In this document: positions 53,488-64,000 of the stretch, in pieces | How the letters are laid out: every line of letters begins with the position of its first letter | Position numbering within the stretch: position 1 is the stretch's first letter | Origin: Dermacentor variabilis | Lineage: Eukaryota; Arthropoda; Arachnida; Ixodida; Ixodidae | DNA: 64,000 nucleotides | NCBI RefSeq assembly: GCF_050947875.1 | Contig: NC_134571.1 | Span: forward strand, 224,512,024-224,576,023 | Direction of reading: 5' to 3' | Program-made: the position numbers and the translations under genes | The notes under the pieces: model-generated | What the model was told of the DNA's origin: nothing | Database searches by the model: none | What the model saw: only the letters and a program-made list of their open reading frames with translations

Positions 53488-56189
53488 TTTTTCTAGGCAA
53501 CAAAATATGTGTGGCACGAACGCGTAGCACTGTGTACTCCACTTTTATCCCCACACGCTCTCTCCGACGCCCCATGCGTTGGGAATAAGCGCGCCTTTCC
53601 GCCTCTGCCCGCGTTGGCTCGGGCGAAACAATGTCGAAAGCGAGGCTGGCAAGCTTCGCCGCTCGACCGTAAAACACGCGGCGCACAAAGGCGGACGGCG
53701 CAGTCCTTGTACGACTTTCCACCCGCGTGCGGAGCCGCTAACAATGGTGGCGGCTACCATGCTTGCACAGCGGTGCCGAACAAGAGCGCGCCTGCGCGTC
53801 CGGGGAAGCGGAAGACGCGCTACCACGGACGACGTCACCGACCGGACGCTCGACGCTGGTGGCCGTCTGCGAACCTCTGGGCACCCCAAGCTGCTCCTCT
53901 TGAGCTTAAAGTCATCAGCTAAAATGGTAGCGTACGGGCCACGAATAAAAATGTCGGCTCTCCAAAAACATTCTGCGGACGTTCGACCACTAGGCGAGTG
54001 AAATCGCCCAGCTACGTGCCGCTGATGCGCCACATGCTGGTATTTGACGAGCCCATTAAGAATAGAAAGCTTTGCACAGAAAATACGGATTCGAGTGAAG
54101 CGTCTATACAAATATTACCGCTTTCTTAAAATGCAACAGTGCATGCTCTCGCGTCGTGTCGCCTGGGCTCTTCCTTGTGAAATTCACCAAGACAAACTGC
54201 GTGCTCTCATTGTAAGGTTACGTTTGGTCAGGTTATATTGGTTAGGAAACTTTCCTTCATATCCCGCGCCCGCAATCCGCCAAATAATTTTTTTCGTACT
54301 AACTCTGTTTTTCAAGACCAGTTGAAAATCAACTCGCCAGTGAAACGTTCTGTTGTGATGTGGCAGGCGCACCAAGTAGGCGTTCACCATGCAGAACAGA
54401 ACTATCACGCATCACACCACCTTTTTCGAGCTATGCTTACTCTCCCTACGCAGCTTTAGTTCCAAACAACTAACGCAAAAATGTGTTGACTATCGCATTC
54501 AGAATAAGTTCTGTGGATCCGCCACTGATACTGATTTGACTGATGTAATAAACAACTCGGTTGACAAGCCTTTTTGAGTCTTCTTACACGAGAATATATG
54601 AAAGAACAAACTTGTGCACATTTGCGCTAATGAAAGGTTCTCAGAAAGGGCTATGTCACGGGCGCACTTATTCTTTGTTTTGGCAAGAACTTGGCAAAGT
54701 GAAATCATTCAACGCAGCTCTCGCAATCACTTTGAGAGATAGAGTAGTTGTCAGTTATCAATAAACATAATCAAGTAGATAAGCGCATAATAGCTTTCAA
54801 CTTGGATGAACTTACAAAACATAACTGCCTCAATACTCACACAAAGTCTTTAGAAAAGAATTACAAGAAATATACGGATATTTTCTGAAGAAGGTGTTGC
54901 TCAAGAAGAGAAATCATAACAGTCCAAGGAACAGTGTTCATAAAAGGAAGTTTCTCAGAAAATGTCAACATAAACCAAAAGACACTACTGTAAGAGAGGA
55001 ATATAAACAAATTAGGGACAAGTTTGCTCCTTAGACAACGCTGGCCAAGAACCGCTACCATGAATACAAATTCACTGCTTGTAGCCGTAACACCGGAAAA
55101 CACGCAGCCTTATGAATAAGACGGCCACTAAAAAAACATAAATAATACAATTCTGGACGCTTTATCAAGGCTACCAGTAGCGCAATTCACGTGTGATATC
55201 AAGCAGAATTTTACTGACTCGGTTATCATTATTAGAAACAAGCTTACGCCAACATACTATGATAACAATTTTGAAATTTGAAATATGCCTGTGTGACAGT
55301 CCGGGTTATGGGATGTTTTTCGAGCAGTGAACCTCACTAAATAACCTGGTTTTGCTGCTGTAAGAAATGGTGACGTTACAGCAATTATGATACTCTCAAA
55401 ACAGTGCGAAAGTACATTAGAAATGAAATGGTAAAAACCTGCCAAATTAAAAATACTTGAAAGTTAACATTGTAAGGCCGCTGCTGATGAAAGGTTGTTT
55501 AACAACACCTGCATACCGGCTAAATGGTACATTGCAGATCGACGGAAAATAAGCCCACTGCAAGACACACACACCAGCCGAAAAAGAAACATGACAGGCG
55601 TTAGAAGTTTTATGCAAAAACTAATGGCCAATTAGAGTTGTTTCTTTCATAGTTTACCGAAAGCAATAGTGCACTTTAGCATGACTGTGATAAGTTTAAT
55701 TTATTTAGTGCTGCCCAATTCGGTTTTCCTGCAGGTTTCGGTTTCGTGTACATATCAATATCAATTAGGTATCTCTTACCATTACTTTTCTTCCAAGGTT
55801 AAAAAACTAAGTGCTCATTCACGTCCCCCTGTGTCACTAGGCACATATGCTATTCCCAGAGCATTTATATATTTTCGAAAAAGAACACATTCTTTCTATG
55901 TACTAGCCAATTTCAACGAAGGTCAGTATGCACATACAACGAAGCGCTGTCCGTTGCTCGCACCGTTTTTTTTTTTTTCAGGATAGCCAGCCCCAGTGAA
56001 CACAATGCTTCAACCTGCTAGGTGCAATGCATACGTTCACGCCATACAAGCAAGCAGATAAGTTCATACAAATTTGGTTATCTTCAAATACAGACTGATT
56101 ACCTACAGAGGATAAGAGAAATGGCAACATGGAGGGAGATTGTCTTTTATAGAACTTATCTAGCGGCATGTGTTATCACTGGTCGAGCA
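53488..56189. other. no recognisable gene
   Basis: A GC-rich part (53500-54010) with long but unrecognised open frames on both strands, then AT-rich DNA to 56.1 kb including a T run near 55966-55979. No family motif, repeat copy or RNA gene recognised. Confidence 0.45.
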
Positions 56190-56640
56190 GGAAAAGGAGG
56201 AACTTTATTATTACAGATGTCGCGCGGGCTATTCCTGGGTGGTTCCCTCTGACAGGGCTACACTGGCGATCGCGGCTCACCGGGCCTGGCCGAGGGTCGC
56301 CAGTCGGCTTCCCAGGTCCAGTTCGGAGAGCCTCGCCTCCCAAGACCACGTAGTGAGTGTGTGTGCTTTCACTTATGGTGAAATTGCGTCGCCCGGACAG
56401 TCGGTGCATTCGTGTGTAATGTGCGCGAGTGTCGCTGTGTGGTTGCTACACCAGGGACATGTCCGGGACGTATATCTGTCTGGGGAGAAAAGACAAATGT
56501 GGGTATGTGTTCGTTTGCAGGCGGCGCGAGTCCTTTGCCTGGAGTTTATTGAGAGCTTTGTGCGGAGGAGCGTATTGTCTTCTCTCGAGACGTTGTCCCT
56601 GTAGTATTTGTTGACTTGTGAGCTTTTTGTTTCTATGTAG
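56190..56640 (-). pseudogene. 3' end of an I-like LINE
   Basis: The minus strand reads KYYRDNVSREDNTLLRTKL, a frameshift, then SPDRYTSRTCPWCSNHTATL and AHITHEC (C-x2-C...H...C module) and, after a stop, LTTWSWEARLSELDLGSRLA, SVALSEGTTQE. This parallels CPWCGATPTLYHITWEC in the I-like LINE at 21.8 kb. The 3' side ends in TAATAATAAAGTTCC-like sequence near 56200. It is 5'-truncated. Confidence 0.72.
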
Positions 56641-57430
56641 ATGTATGCTTAATGTATACAGACATGAACGGCTTCTTACCACTGTTTCTTTTCCTTCTAG
56701 TTCTTTTGTGCATATACACATTCAGACAACACGGTCTTTGTTCATATGCAGGTACGCGTCTGTATACGTGTGTATATATATAGGTGCGTATATAATTTCA
56801 TCATCTCTACACATTACCCGTGGACAGTCCTGCCTCACACGTAGGCCCTTAAGTTTATCGGGCTCTTTGTGTATTTGGCTGAAATTTAGCAAGTAGCTGA
56901 TACGATCGCGACCGGGTGACGTGGATCTTCACCGCAAGAATCGGCAAACGACGACGAAGCCGGGGCGGTAGATGGTTGTGACTCTTATCCGAGTCTCGAG
57001 TGGTTCTGATCTAAAACGGGGGCCTGGACGGCCTTAAATAACCCCTATTTCCTTCGTTGAGGGCATCCACTGGCCAATCGCAAACGCTGAACCGTTCCCC
57101 ACCTATAGCGCCCCTCACTGGTCGTCAGCATTCGGCTCGGGTTGCTCAAGTCTTCAACGAGCTACTCGTGTACGAGGTGCACCTGTCCCCAACGTGTCAC
57201 AATAGGAGGCACCCGCCTGTCGTCGATGCTTTCCCCGTGAGCTCTCGACGAGGACCCTTTCATCGATAATTGGCCACTTCGTGACGGTCAGGAGGGCGAC
57301 GTTGCTGTCTTGAAGCGAAGTGAATGATGAAGGGCGAACATCAACAGTGGCAGCTGCGTGTTGCTGGTGGGGCCTCCCCCCATCGGCACATGTGGTAGTC
57401 AGTGGCTTCTTGGAAAGCTTAGGTCGATCG
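56641..57430. other. no gene; possible LTR-like promoter on the minus strand
   Basis: On the minus strand, TGTGACACGTTGGGG (about 57203), CGATTGGCCAGTGG (CCAAT complement, about 57080) and GGGTTATTTAAGGCC (TATA-like, about 57045) occur in LTR-like order. No coding region or second copy supports this, so it stays a weak call. Confidence 0.25.
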
Positions 57431-59434
57431 TGACAAGGCTTATTATTATCATTATTAAGATTATTATTATATCGCACGAGATTTACGCACCCCACTTCCC
57501 TTTCTCAAATTGTTCACGCCCATATGTTTTCCATTGCAGCAATACTCCTTAGTGTTGTGGAATGACCTCAAAAATTCAAATTGCACATCAATCGAGCATT
57601 AGAAGAAAAATTTCATGGGTACACATAAACATTGTGTTCTAACTTCGCACACCAAAAACCTTTCAAGTTCGCATAATTATCCTACACTTTCGTCACTCAG
57701 CTAAACATGTAATCACACTTGCGTCCTCCTTGGAGCGCAACAGATAAGCGCCCGTTCCTGCGTTGATCGCCGGTGTGCGCGGGCGGTGTTGTACCTCGTA
57801 GCCGAGTGGACGAGCACAGGATCATAGCGGACGCGTTGCGCAGCCGTATATGAAAGTAGAGCGCGTGAGGAAGAAAGTGGAAGAGGAGGCTGCCGGGAAA
57901 GCATGAGGCGGGAAGCGAAGGTGTGGAGGGGAATTGGCCTGCGCATGCGCCGAGTCGCAGGCGGTCAAGGTCACAGAGTTTCTCACTGTATTACTTAGAG
58001 AGAAATCTGGCGCTGGTGCGCTGTGGTATGCATGGGAATGCCGGTATATTGTGACTTCGGATTGGCGCTGTTCTCGGAGAGCCAGGCAAGCTCCGTTCCG
58101 TCGGTCACAATGATTAATTTCCTACTAAAGCTGGACGTAAAAAAGGTGTTTTGGCTTTATTATTACACAAAAACATGTTTTGTTTAACTACGAGAACTTG
58201 TTATTGCATGTACAATTATATGAAACCTAAAATGTATCAGCGGGCCGCCAAAGTTGGAGGACAGAAGACAAGATCTGTGCTCGCTTTGGAACAATTTGTC
58301 GTCTGTTCTTGCTTTTCTTCGATTGGTTATGCATTGTAGGTGAGTAATCTTCACCGGAAGATGTAATATGCACGAACGGAAACATTTTATGAAGATTTTA
58401 CTTTAAGAACGCGTTATTTGTGCAGCCATATCCACGTTTTAGACGAAGCATCTTACAACACCAGCCAACACAAGCCTCACAGACACATATGTCGTCATTC
58501 CCACGACGGCACTGCGCCCCTTAAGAAACTCCCATAGATCGTGGGGCCAGATTTTCCTGTAGGTGTGAGAAACTCTATGGCCACGGCACCCGCCGCCGTG
58601 TGGGCGATCTCACCTGCGCTGCCGAGAGGGGGCCAGGCTGGCTTGAGGTGGGGAGGGCTACGCTTGTCCGTGGCGTCAGCTGCTGAGGTCAGGCCGCGGT
58701 ACCAGCGTGTGTGACGTGTATCACTGCTCCTGCACGGGGCGATGGCGAGCGGCTGCGAATAAGGCTCGATGTGACGCTCCCTTGGCTGTTGTCACCGCTG
58801 ACATTGGTGGCACGATTTCGCAGCGACGAAGGCCCGCTCTCGTCGCTGGTGGAGCGAAAGGGTGAGAAGAAAAGCGTAGTGTCGCGCAAGATGGGCTGGG
58901 TGGCTACGATTGCTCCGATATGGCGCCAGCGTAGCGTGCGTCGTCTGTGCGGAAACAAAACGCGCCACTCGCAGCATTCTCTTCCTAATATAAGCCTTGT
59001 AATCATAATATAAAATATTGACACGTGAAATGAGAACACATCTAGAGCTGCGCTCAAATTTTGCATTAGGGAGAATCGTAATCGTCGTTGATTTTTTTTA
59101 CATTATTAATGAATTATGACATACACGGATCTACTAGCTCCTTTTTCACTGCGGGTTCCGCCAGAAGACTGCCAGGAAACATAGACCCCTCCAAGATTCT
59201 GCCTCTTTCAGAAAACACTCGCCTCTGCACAATGTTCAAATTATAGTCGCATAACTGGCATTTTCTCCCTCTTGATATCTTTCAAAACGTCTTTCTGTTC
59301 CGAGCTTCGCACCTTCTCTTCAGCCTTCGTTCTAGCTGTGTTCCTTTCTTAGTTTCTCATAATTTCTCTCTCTCTACGTATATGTGCTCTCTCTCAATTT
59401 CATGTTGCTGCTGGATCACTGCTCATTATGCACC
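57431..59434. other. no recognisable gene
   Basis: A TTATTA-type simple tract at 57438-57472, then 2 kb of unassigned DNA with a GC-rich patch at 58560-58980. Open frames overlap on both strands without recognisable motifs. Confidence 0.45.
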
Positions 59435-59480
59435 TGTTTGTTTGTTTGTTTGTTTGTTTGTTTGTTTGTTTGTTTGTTTG
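59435..59480. repeat. (TTTG)n microsatellite
   Basis: About 11 to 12 uninterrupted TTTG units. Confidence 0.97.
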
Positions 59481-59659
59481 TACATACTACAGCCTATAGA
59501 GACCAAGCATGTTTTGTTATTCCGGTTTTGTTTTTTATCTGTTTTTTACAGTGCAGCTGTTAGCCTCGCGGTGGTCGGCATTTTTTGTGTTCGTCCATGA
59601 ACAACAAATATTATCAGCAGCAATTGCTCCTACCCTCCAAAGCAAACAAAAATGCAATG

Positions 59660-60040
59660 GCTAATCATCATCATCATTATCATCATCATCCTGGTTACGC
59701 CCAATGCAGGGCAAAGGCTTTCCACATACTTCTCCAACTACCAGGGTCATGTGCTAATTGTGGCCATGTTGTACCTGTAAACTTCTTAATCTCATCCGCC
59801 CACCTAACTTTCTGCCGCCCCATGCTACGCTTTCCTTCTCTTGGAATCCAGGCCATAATCCTTAATGACCATCGGTTATCTTCTCTCCTCATTACATGTC
59901 CTGCCCATTTCTTTTCCTTCATTTAAACTAGGATGTCATTAACTCGCGTTTGTTCCCTCATCCAATCTGCTCTTTTCTTATCCCTTAACGTTACACCCAT
60001 CATTCTTCTTTCCATAGCAGTCGTGCTGTTTGTGAGTAGT
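59660..60040 (-). pseudogene. 3' end of an RTE-like LINE
   Basis: The minus strand reads MERRMMGVTLRDKKRADWM, REQTRVNDIL, a stop, then KEKKWAGHVMRREDNRWSLR, WIPREGKRSMGRQKVRWADE and HDPGSWRSMWKAFALHWA. The same block order occurs in the RTE-like LINE at 47.3-49.3 kb (GVTLRDRKRTVWIREQ and AGHVMR), so the family is shared though the copies differ. The 3' tail is the (ATG)n/(ATC)n tract at 59663-59692. Only the last about 120 codons remain. Confidence 0.82.
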
Positions 60041-61699
60041 ACTAAAGATGAACCAACTAGCCCTCACCAAGATGTTACTAGCATAGTGAATTATTTATGG
60101 CGTTCTGAGGTTTTCCAGCACCTATCTTCAAAACAAAGCTTTTTTTCCTACGTTCACGAGTTTCGCGCGACTGCCGCGGGCCAGTCGGTATTTCGGTTGA
60201 TATACCTGATACTTGTATGGACGTGCTGTTTTGTACGATTGGCCGGTACCGTGTATAGTGCCAACCGGGGCCCAATATTGCGTAAACCGGGGTAGCCAGC
60301 TACGACATGGTGATGCACGTAAGCAGGGAGGTGGGCTCCAAAACGAACGCGCCGTCGTCAACATTCCATCACTGTTATTCTGTCATTTTATACACTTCAT
60401 TCGGCTGTGATTCGTTGTCATGCCATCGTGATCATCTCACTGCAACAGGTCATTATACCGTCCTCATCACGCCGTCCTAATCAAGCCGTCATCATTCCAT
60501 CGTCGTCATGTAGTCGTCATGTAGTAGTCCCGCACACGTCGTCGTCGAGATGCCGTGATGCACACGTCCGGGCTATGGAAGAAGTACGGAGTACATAAGC
60601 ACTGCCAGCAACTCTCTTCAAGAAGTCTAATTATTTGATGCAGCATAAACATTAAAAGGAGATACTCTCATGTAAGTTTGCTTTTTGGCTTGTTTTCATT
60701 TCTGCTGGCCTGAATAATAAGGCTTCTCGAAGAGAGTTGTTGGCAGTTTTTAAACTACGTGCTGCTTTTGAAGCCCCTTGAAAGAGATCAGTTGTTCGGA
60801 AGTCCGTAAGGTGGAGAAGGGTTCATGAAAGAGGAAAAGTGTCATCCGCACACCTTACTGTAGCGCGAACCTACAAAGGAAGTCCATACGTATTTCTCAA
60901 AAAGAAAGCTTCGCAGTTGAAAAATTCGTCCTGGTCCGGGATAGTGCATATGGCCCTGCGGTGTGGTAACTGCCAATAAACTGGTGAGCGTCATGAATTT
61001 TCCGCTAGGGACAGCCATTCCTTGAAAAACAAACCAGCACAAGCTGTCTTCCGACTCCGCTTATACGTGCGCGAAGGAGAAAGGCAGCGATACCCTACAC
61101 TGGGAAAAAATGGGTAGGAAGAAGTTCAAGCAATCTGGGAACGCATACTTTCTGGTTGATTTCAGGAACCGCAACAGCGCTGTGTTGCTCCTTGCTACTG
61201 CGGCGATGTACAAAGCCGTGATCCCAAAGGCCTTGCTTCTCCGAAGAAAGGCCTCTGCAGGCGGTTATGGAATGGCGGAATACTAATGTAGCCTTTCAAC
61301 CGATTATAAATTAAACCAGGGCTCCGCAATGCCTAGTCGCTCGCAGCCTACCTTCGTTCGTAAGGACCCCTCCGGTCAGGTGCTGTCTGAGCACACTCCG
61401 TTCACCACGTTTTCATTTCGAACGGTGTTGTCAAGTGAGACGACGTAGTGAAGTCGAAATTTCACATTGTCTTCCTATATCCAGGGAACCCCCTTCAAAA
61501 CCCATACATTGAAGTTCTAATTGCAGAAATCTAATATACCTACAAAATTCAAGATATCTTTACTAACACTACATATAAACAAATATGGCACAGGTAATCG
61601 AATAACAATACTTCTAGAGAGCAATATAAACGTATTGAAAATTTTAGCAGTGAAATTATTGATCAAAATTAACATACTAAGGAATATGTTGCAACAGAA
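60041..61699. other. no recognisable gene; CGTC/CATC-rich patch
   Basis: At 60410-60560 short units such as CGTCATCAT, CCGTCCTCATCACG and GTAGTCGTCATGTAG recur as a decayed simple-sequence array. A GAACCAACTAGCCC motif occurs near 60050. The remainder is unassigned. Confidence 0.5.
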
Positions 61700-61700
61700 C

Positions 61701-61852
61701 TGCTTGTTGGCCTAGTTGGTGGTAGCTAAAAGACATGTTTGTTGCCGCAATTGAACACACACAAAAGAAAGACACATAAAGACAACCGCCCGTGTTGTCT
61801 TTATGTGTCTTCCTTTTGTGTGTGTTCAATTGCGGCAAAAAACACGTCTTTT
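61701..61852 (-). repeat. near-perfect 59-bp hairpin with adjacent CCAACTAGGCCAACAAG motif
   Basis: Arms 61728-61786 and 61794-61852 pair with three mismatches around a 7-base loop (CGCCCGT). The motif at 61701-61722 (minus strand) corresponds to AACCAACTAGCCCAAGCA beside the hairpin at 30.29-30.36 kb. A transcript across it would fold into a long stem. Confidence 0.8.
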
Positions 61853-61984
61853 AACATACTAACACTTTATTATTATTACACAAACCGTTACTGATACATG
61901 AATAAAAAAGTCAGTTTCATCCTAAAACCGATTAATTGATTTCGATAGCAAATTATTTGACGCCTATACGAAGGTATAAGGTAT

Positions 61985-62115
61985 ATTAAGAAAAAAACCA
62001 GCCAAAAAAGAAGACGCACATAGGGAACATACGAGAAGACAGGAAAGAGGCTGGACTGCGAACTGTTTATTCGGAAGAACGGGGCTCTAATTTATAAAGG
62101 GCACTCTGTCACATG
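61985..62115 (-). repeat. probable Penelope-like 3' untranslated remnant
   Basis: The minus strand has AATAAACAGTTCGCAGTCC, AGCCTCTTTCCTGTCTTCTC and GTCTTCTTTTTTGGC. The arrangement resembles the 3' region at 50.05-50.13 kb (AACAGTTGGTAGTTTGCGC then GTCCTGTCCTTCC). No coding sequence follows. The LINE tail begins immediately to the right. Confidence 0.4.
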
Positions 62116-62178
62116 ACCGTCGCACAATCGGCTTATCACAACCAACCGTCAAGAAGAAAACCGATAAACTCCAAAGGC

Positions 62179-62179
<1 letters not shown>

Positions 62180-62213
<34 letters not shown>

Positions 62214-64000
62214 CTTTTATTGCACATAACGTATACAGGGCAATGAAACGGGCCTGTCAAAGCTTCTAGTGGCTTGAGGGACTTGGCCCGGCAAAGTCGG
62301 CAGACGGACGTGCAGTAAAACATAAAATATGAACATAATATAAACACAATATATCGATACAATACTAACATGAAATCAATAGTGACCAAGGTGCAAAAAG
62401 TTACGAAAAGTAACATCAACAAGAAATGAAAAATAAAAAGCAAGGAACAGTATTTTAACAATTCGTGCCTGATCATGAACATTTTTCAGGCATATAGGAA
62501 CCGTGTTACAATGAGTGAACCATGATTTTTAGCACTTTTTTGATGTTGCGGAAAACATTTCCTCTGGTAAGTCAATAAAAATTTGGGGAACATAAACACA
62601 GCGCCTGGCTTCCCCATGCCTTGTTGAGGAGCGTGGCACCTTAAAACGAATGGAACTACGCAGGCTTCGGGAGGCTGTATGACGTGTTTTGAAATTGCTG
62701 TCCCAGAAATGTTGTACCACTACAGTCTGTTGAAAGAGTGTTCGAAAGCGTGGAAGACCAAGGGCTGTGAAAATATTATCAGACACAGAGAAGGGGGCGT
62801 TATATGCTATGTTTCTTAGTATGTTTCTTAATAAAGTGTCAACTCTGTTTTGTCATCTGGCTGAGCAAAAAGCAAAAACAGTAATCGCATATCTGAGAAT
62901 GCTGTACACCAGAGCATGCGCAATATTTTTTTTATGTGAAAAGGAACAATGGATTTTATATGGAAAAACAACCAGGCCGCGCTCCGAAGCTTACCACAAA
63001 CATGCGATAGCTGGCTGTGCCAAGACATCACTGTCGAAGAAGACTCCCAAGTATTTTACCGAATTCACATAGGCGACAGGCACGAACCGACAGGGATAAC
63101 AGCCGTGAACATGTAGAAAAACGGGGGCGCATCTATAGCTGTTAGTTTTAGTGTGGTCTGAAGCAAACGAGTTTCGTTTTAATTGGGTTAACCTCCAAGC
63201 AGGTATTAGTGAACCAAGTCATTGTTTTGTGTATATTATTCTGGAGATTAGTAATGGCCATGTTGTAAGAAAAGTGCTTGGAAAGCAAAACAGTGTCGTC
63301 GGCATATTGAAATAATAGACCTTTGGAAATAACGCGAGATAAGTCATTAACGAACAAAGTGAACAGAAGAGGTGATAATATGGAGCCCTGTGGAACCCCG
63401 GCCTTCATTGGAAGTTGACTACTTACATTTGTCATCCCGTCTAAAACAACCACTTGTGAACGACCGGAAAGGTAATTCTTGAGCACATCAAAAAACGGAC
63501 CTCTGAAGCCTATGGATTAGTTTTTCTAATGAAATACCGTGATGAACTGTTTTAAAAGCTTTAGAAATCTCTAAAATTAAAGCAACACTAAACATATTTT
63601 GATCGAAAGCTGAAAAAAGTTAATCGGAGAACTCTTCCAGAAGAGCTACAGTACCACGACCAGGAACGACACCAAACTGGCGGGTTGACAAAATGGAAAA
63701 TTTTTCAACAAAGGATGACATAGATCTCAAAAGAAATTTCTCGATTATGTGGGAAAGTATAGGCAAGATCGAGATGGGTCGATAGTTTTTCATGTCTTTT
63801 TGTCCTCCTTTAAATAGCGGTTTAACTAATGCAGTTTTAAGTTCATCCGGGAAAAACGCAGTGCGTAGAAAACCATTTAGCATGAAGATCAGCACATCAG
63901 ACAATGCCTCGAAGTTTCTTTGGAGCAAATTTGCTGACAAGCCGTCAATACCAGGAGGTTTATTCCGCTTGAAGCTAAAGACTATATCACGCAGTTCTTT
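62180..64000 (-). mobile_element. CR1/jockey-like LINE, 3' part, continues past the window
   Basis: A (TTA)n tail (62186-62212 on the plus strand as AAT units) and the signal AATAAA in minus orientation mark the 3' end. ORF2 reverse transcriptase reads leftwards, and its start lies beyond position 64000. Confidence 0.85.
62529..63940 (-). pseudogene. LINE ORF2 reverse transcriptase and C-terminal domain, broken
   Basis: The first frame (63940-63620) has ALVKPLFKGGQKDMKNYRPI, SILPILSHIIEKFLL and LSTRQFGVVPGRGTVALLEE, ending at a stop. The FDTVHH-like segment follows out of frame (EISKAFKTVHHGISLEKL). The second frame (63486-63148) has MKAGVPQGSILSPLLFTLFV and the catalytic YADDT (63292-63306). 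The C-terminal domain (to 62529) is in further frames, with RFRTLFQQTVVVQHF and RSSIRFKVPRSSTRHGE. Catalytic residues remain, but at least three frame breaks make it non-functional. The upstream linker and endonuclease would be right of the window. Confidence 0.83.

Noticed and set aside
53545..54111. 188-codon minus-strand open frame in GC-rich DNA
   Set aside because: Overlaps several equally long frames on both strands, has no recognisable motif, and fits GC-driven absence of stops.
56896..57203. Second solo LTR on the minus strand
   Set aside because: Only a CCAAT-like box and a TATA-like box in suggestive order. No matching copy, termini or target duplication, so it is kept only as a weak note.

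Overview
This window is animal nuclear DNA and almost certainly comes from a hard tick (Ixodida). There are no operons, bacterial-type gene packing or phage-type genes. Six copies of one tRNA-derived SINE are present; its tRNA-like head and its body match, from memory, the Ruka-type SINEs described from ixodid ticks. The rest is a dense, nested mixture of non-LTR retrotransposons, one LTR retrotransposon, Penelope-like fragments, foldback elements and microsatellites. The assignment to tick is inference; everything about the repeats is read from the sequence. I see no complete host gene.

Layout. 0.1-1.0 kb: broken gag-like ORF1 of a LINE (-). 1.9-6.2 kb: a nearly full-length but heavily decayed CR1/L2-like LINE (-) with two SINEs inserted in its endonuclease. 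6.57-8.78 kb: 5'-truncated LINE (+). 8.8-13.8 kb: no recognisable gene, one SINE. 14.0-20.6 kb: a complete but decayed Ty3/gypsy element (+) whose integrase lies upstream of reverse transcriptase. 21.5-28.7 kb: I-like LINE (-) with ORF1 and an RNase H-bearing ORF2, interrupted by a tRNA-related repeat in ORF1 and by a second, 5'-truncated I-like LINE in ORF2 (exact 10-bp target duplication). 29.8-31.1 kb: SINE, a THAP zinc-finger start (+), a Penelope-like tail and a SWIM zinc-finger exon-like segment (-). 31.7-34.7 kb: two LINE 3' ends facing each other around a putative solo LTR. 35.7-40.3 kb: the best-preserved LINE here, CR1/L2-like (+), with only three disabling lesions seen. 40.3-45.3 kb: no recognisable gene. 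45.3-49.3 kb: LINE 3' fragments and a 2-kb RTE-like LINE (-). 50.0-50.65 kb: Penelope-like GIY-YIG endonuclease (-). 51.5-52.4 kb: tandem and inverted tRNA-like repeat block between two (TA)n tracts. 53.3 kb: palindromic foldback element. 53.5-61.7 kb: mostly unrecognised, with two LINE 3' ends. 61.7-61.85 kb: near-perfect 59-bp hairpin. 62.0-64.0 kb: Penelope-like tail, then a LINE (-) that runs off the window.

Function. The autonomous families here (CR1/L2-like, I-like, RTE-like, Penelope-like, Ty3/gypsy) encode reverse transcriptases with different endonucleases. The SINEs and foldback elements are non-autonomous and presumably used such machinery. Every copy carries stops, frameshifts or truncations, so the window is best read as a record of insertions rather than active genes. 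Nesting gives a relative order: the 1.9-6.2 kb LINE is older than its SINEs, and the 21.5-28.7 kb LINE is older than the two elements inside it.
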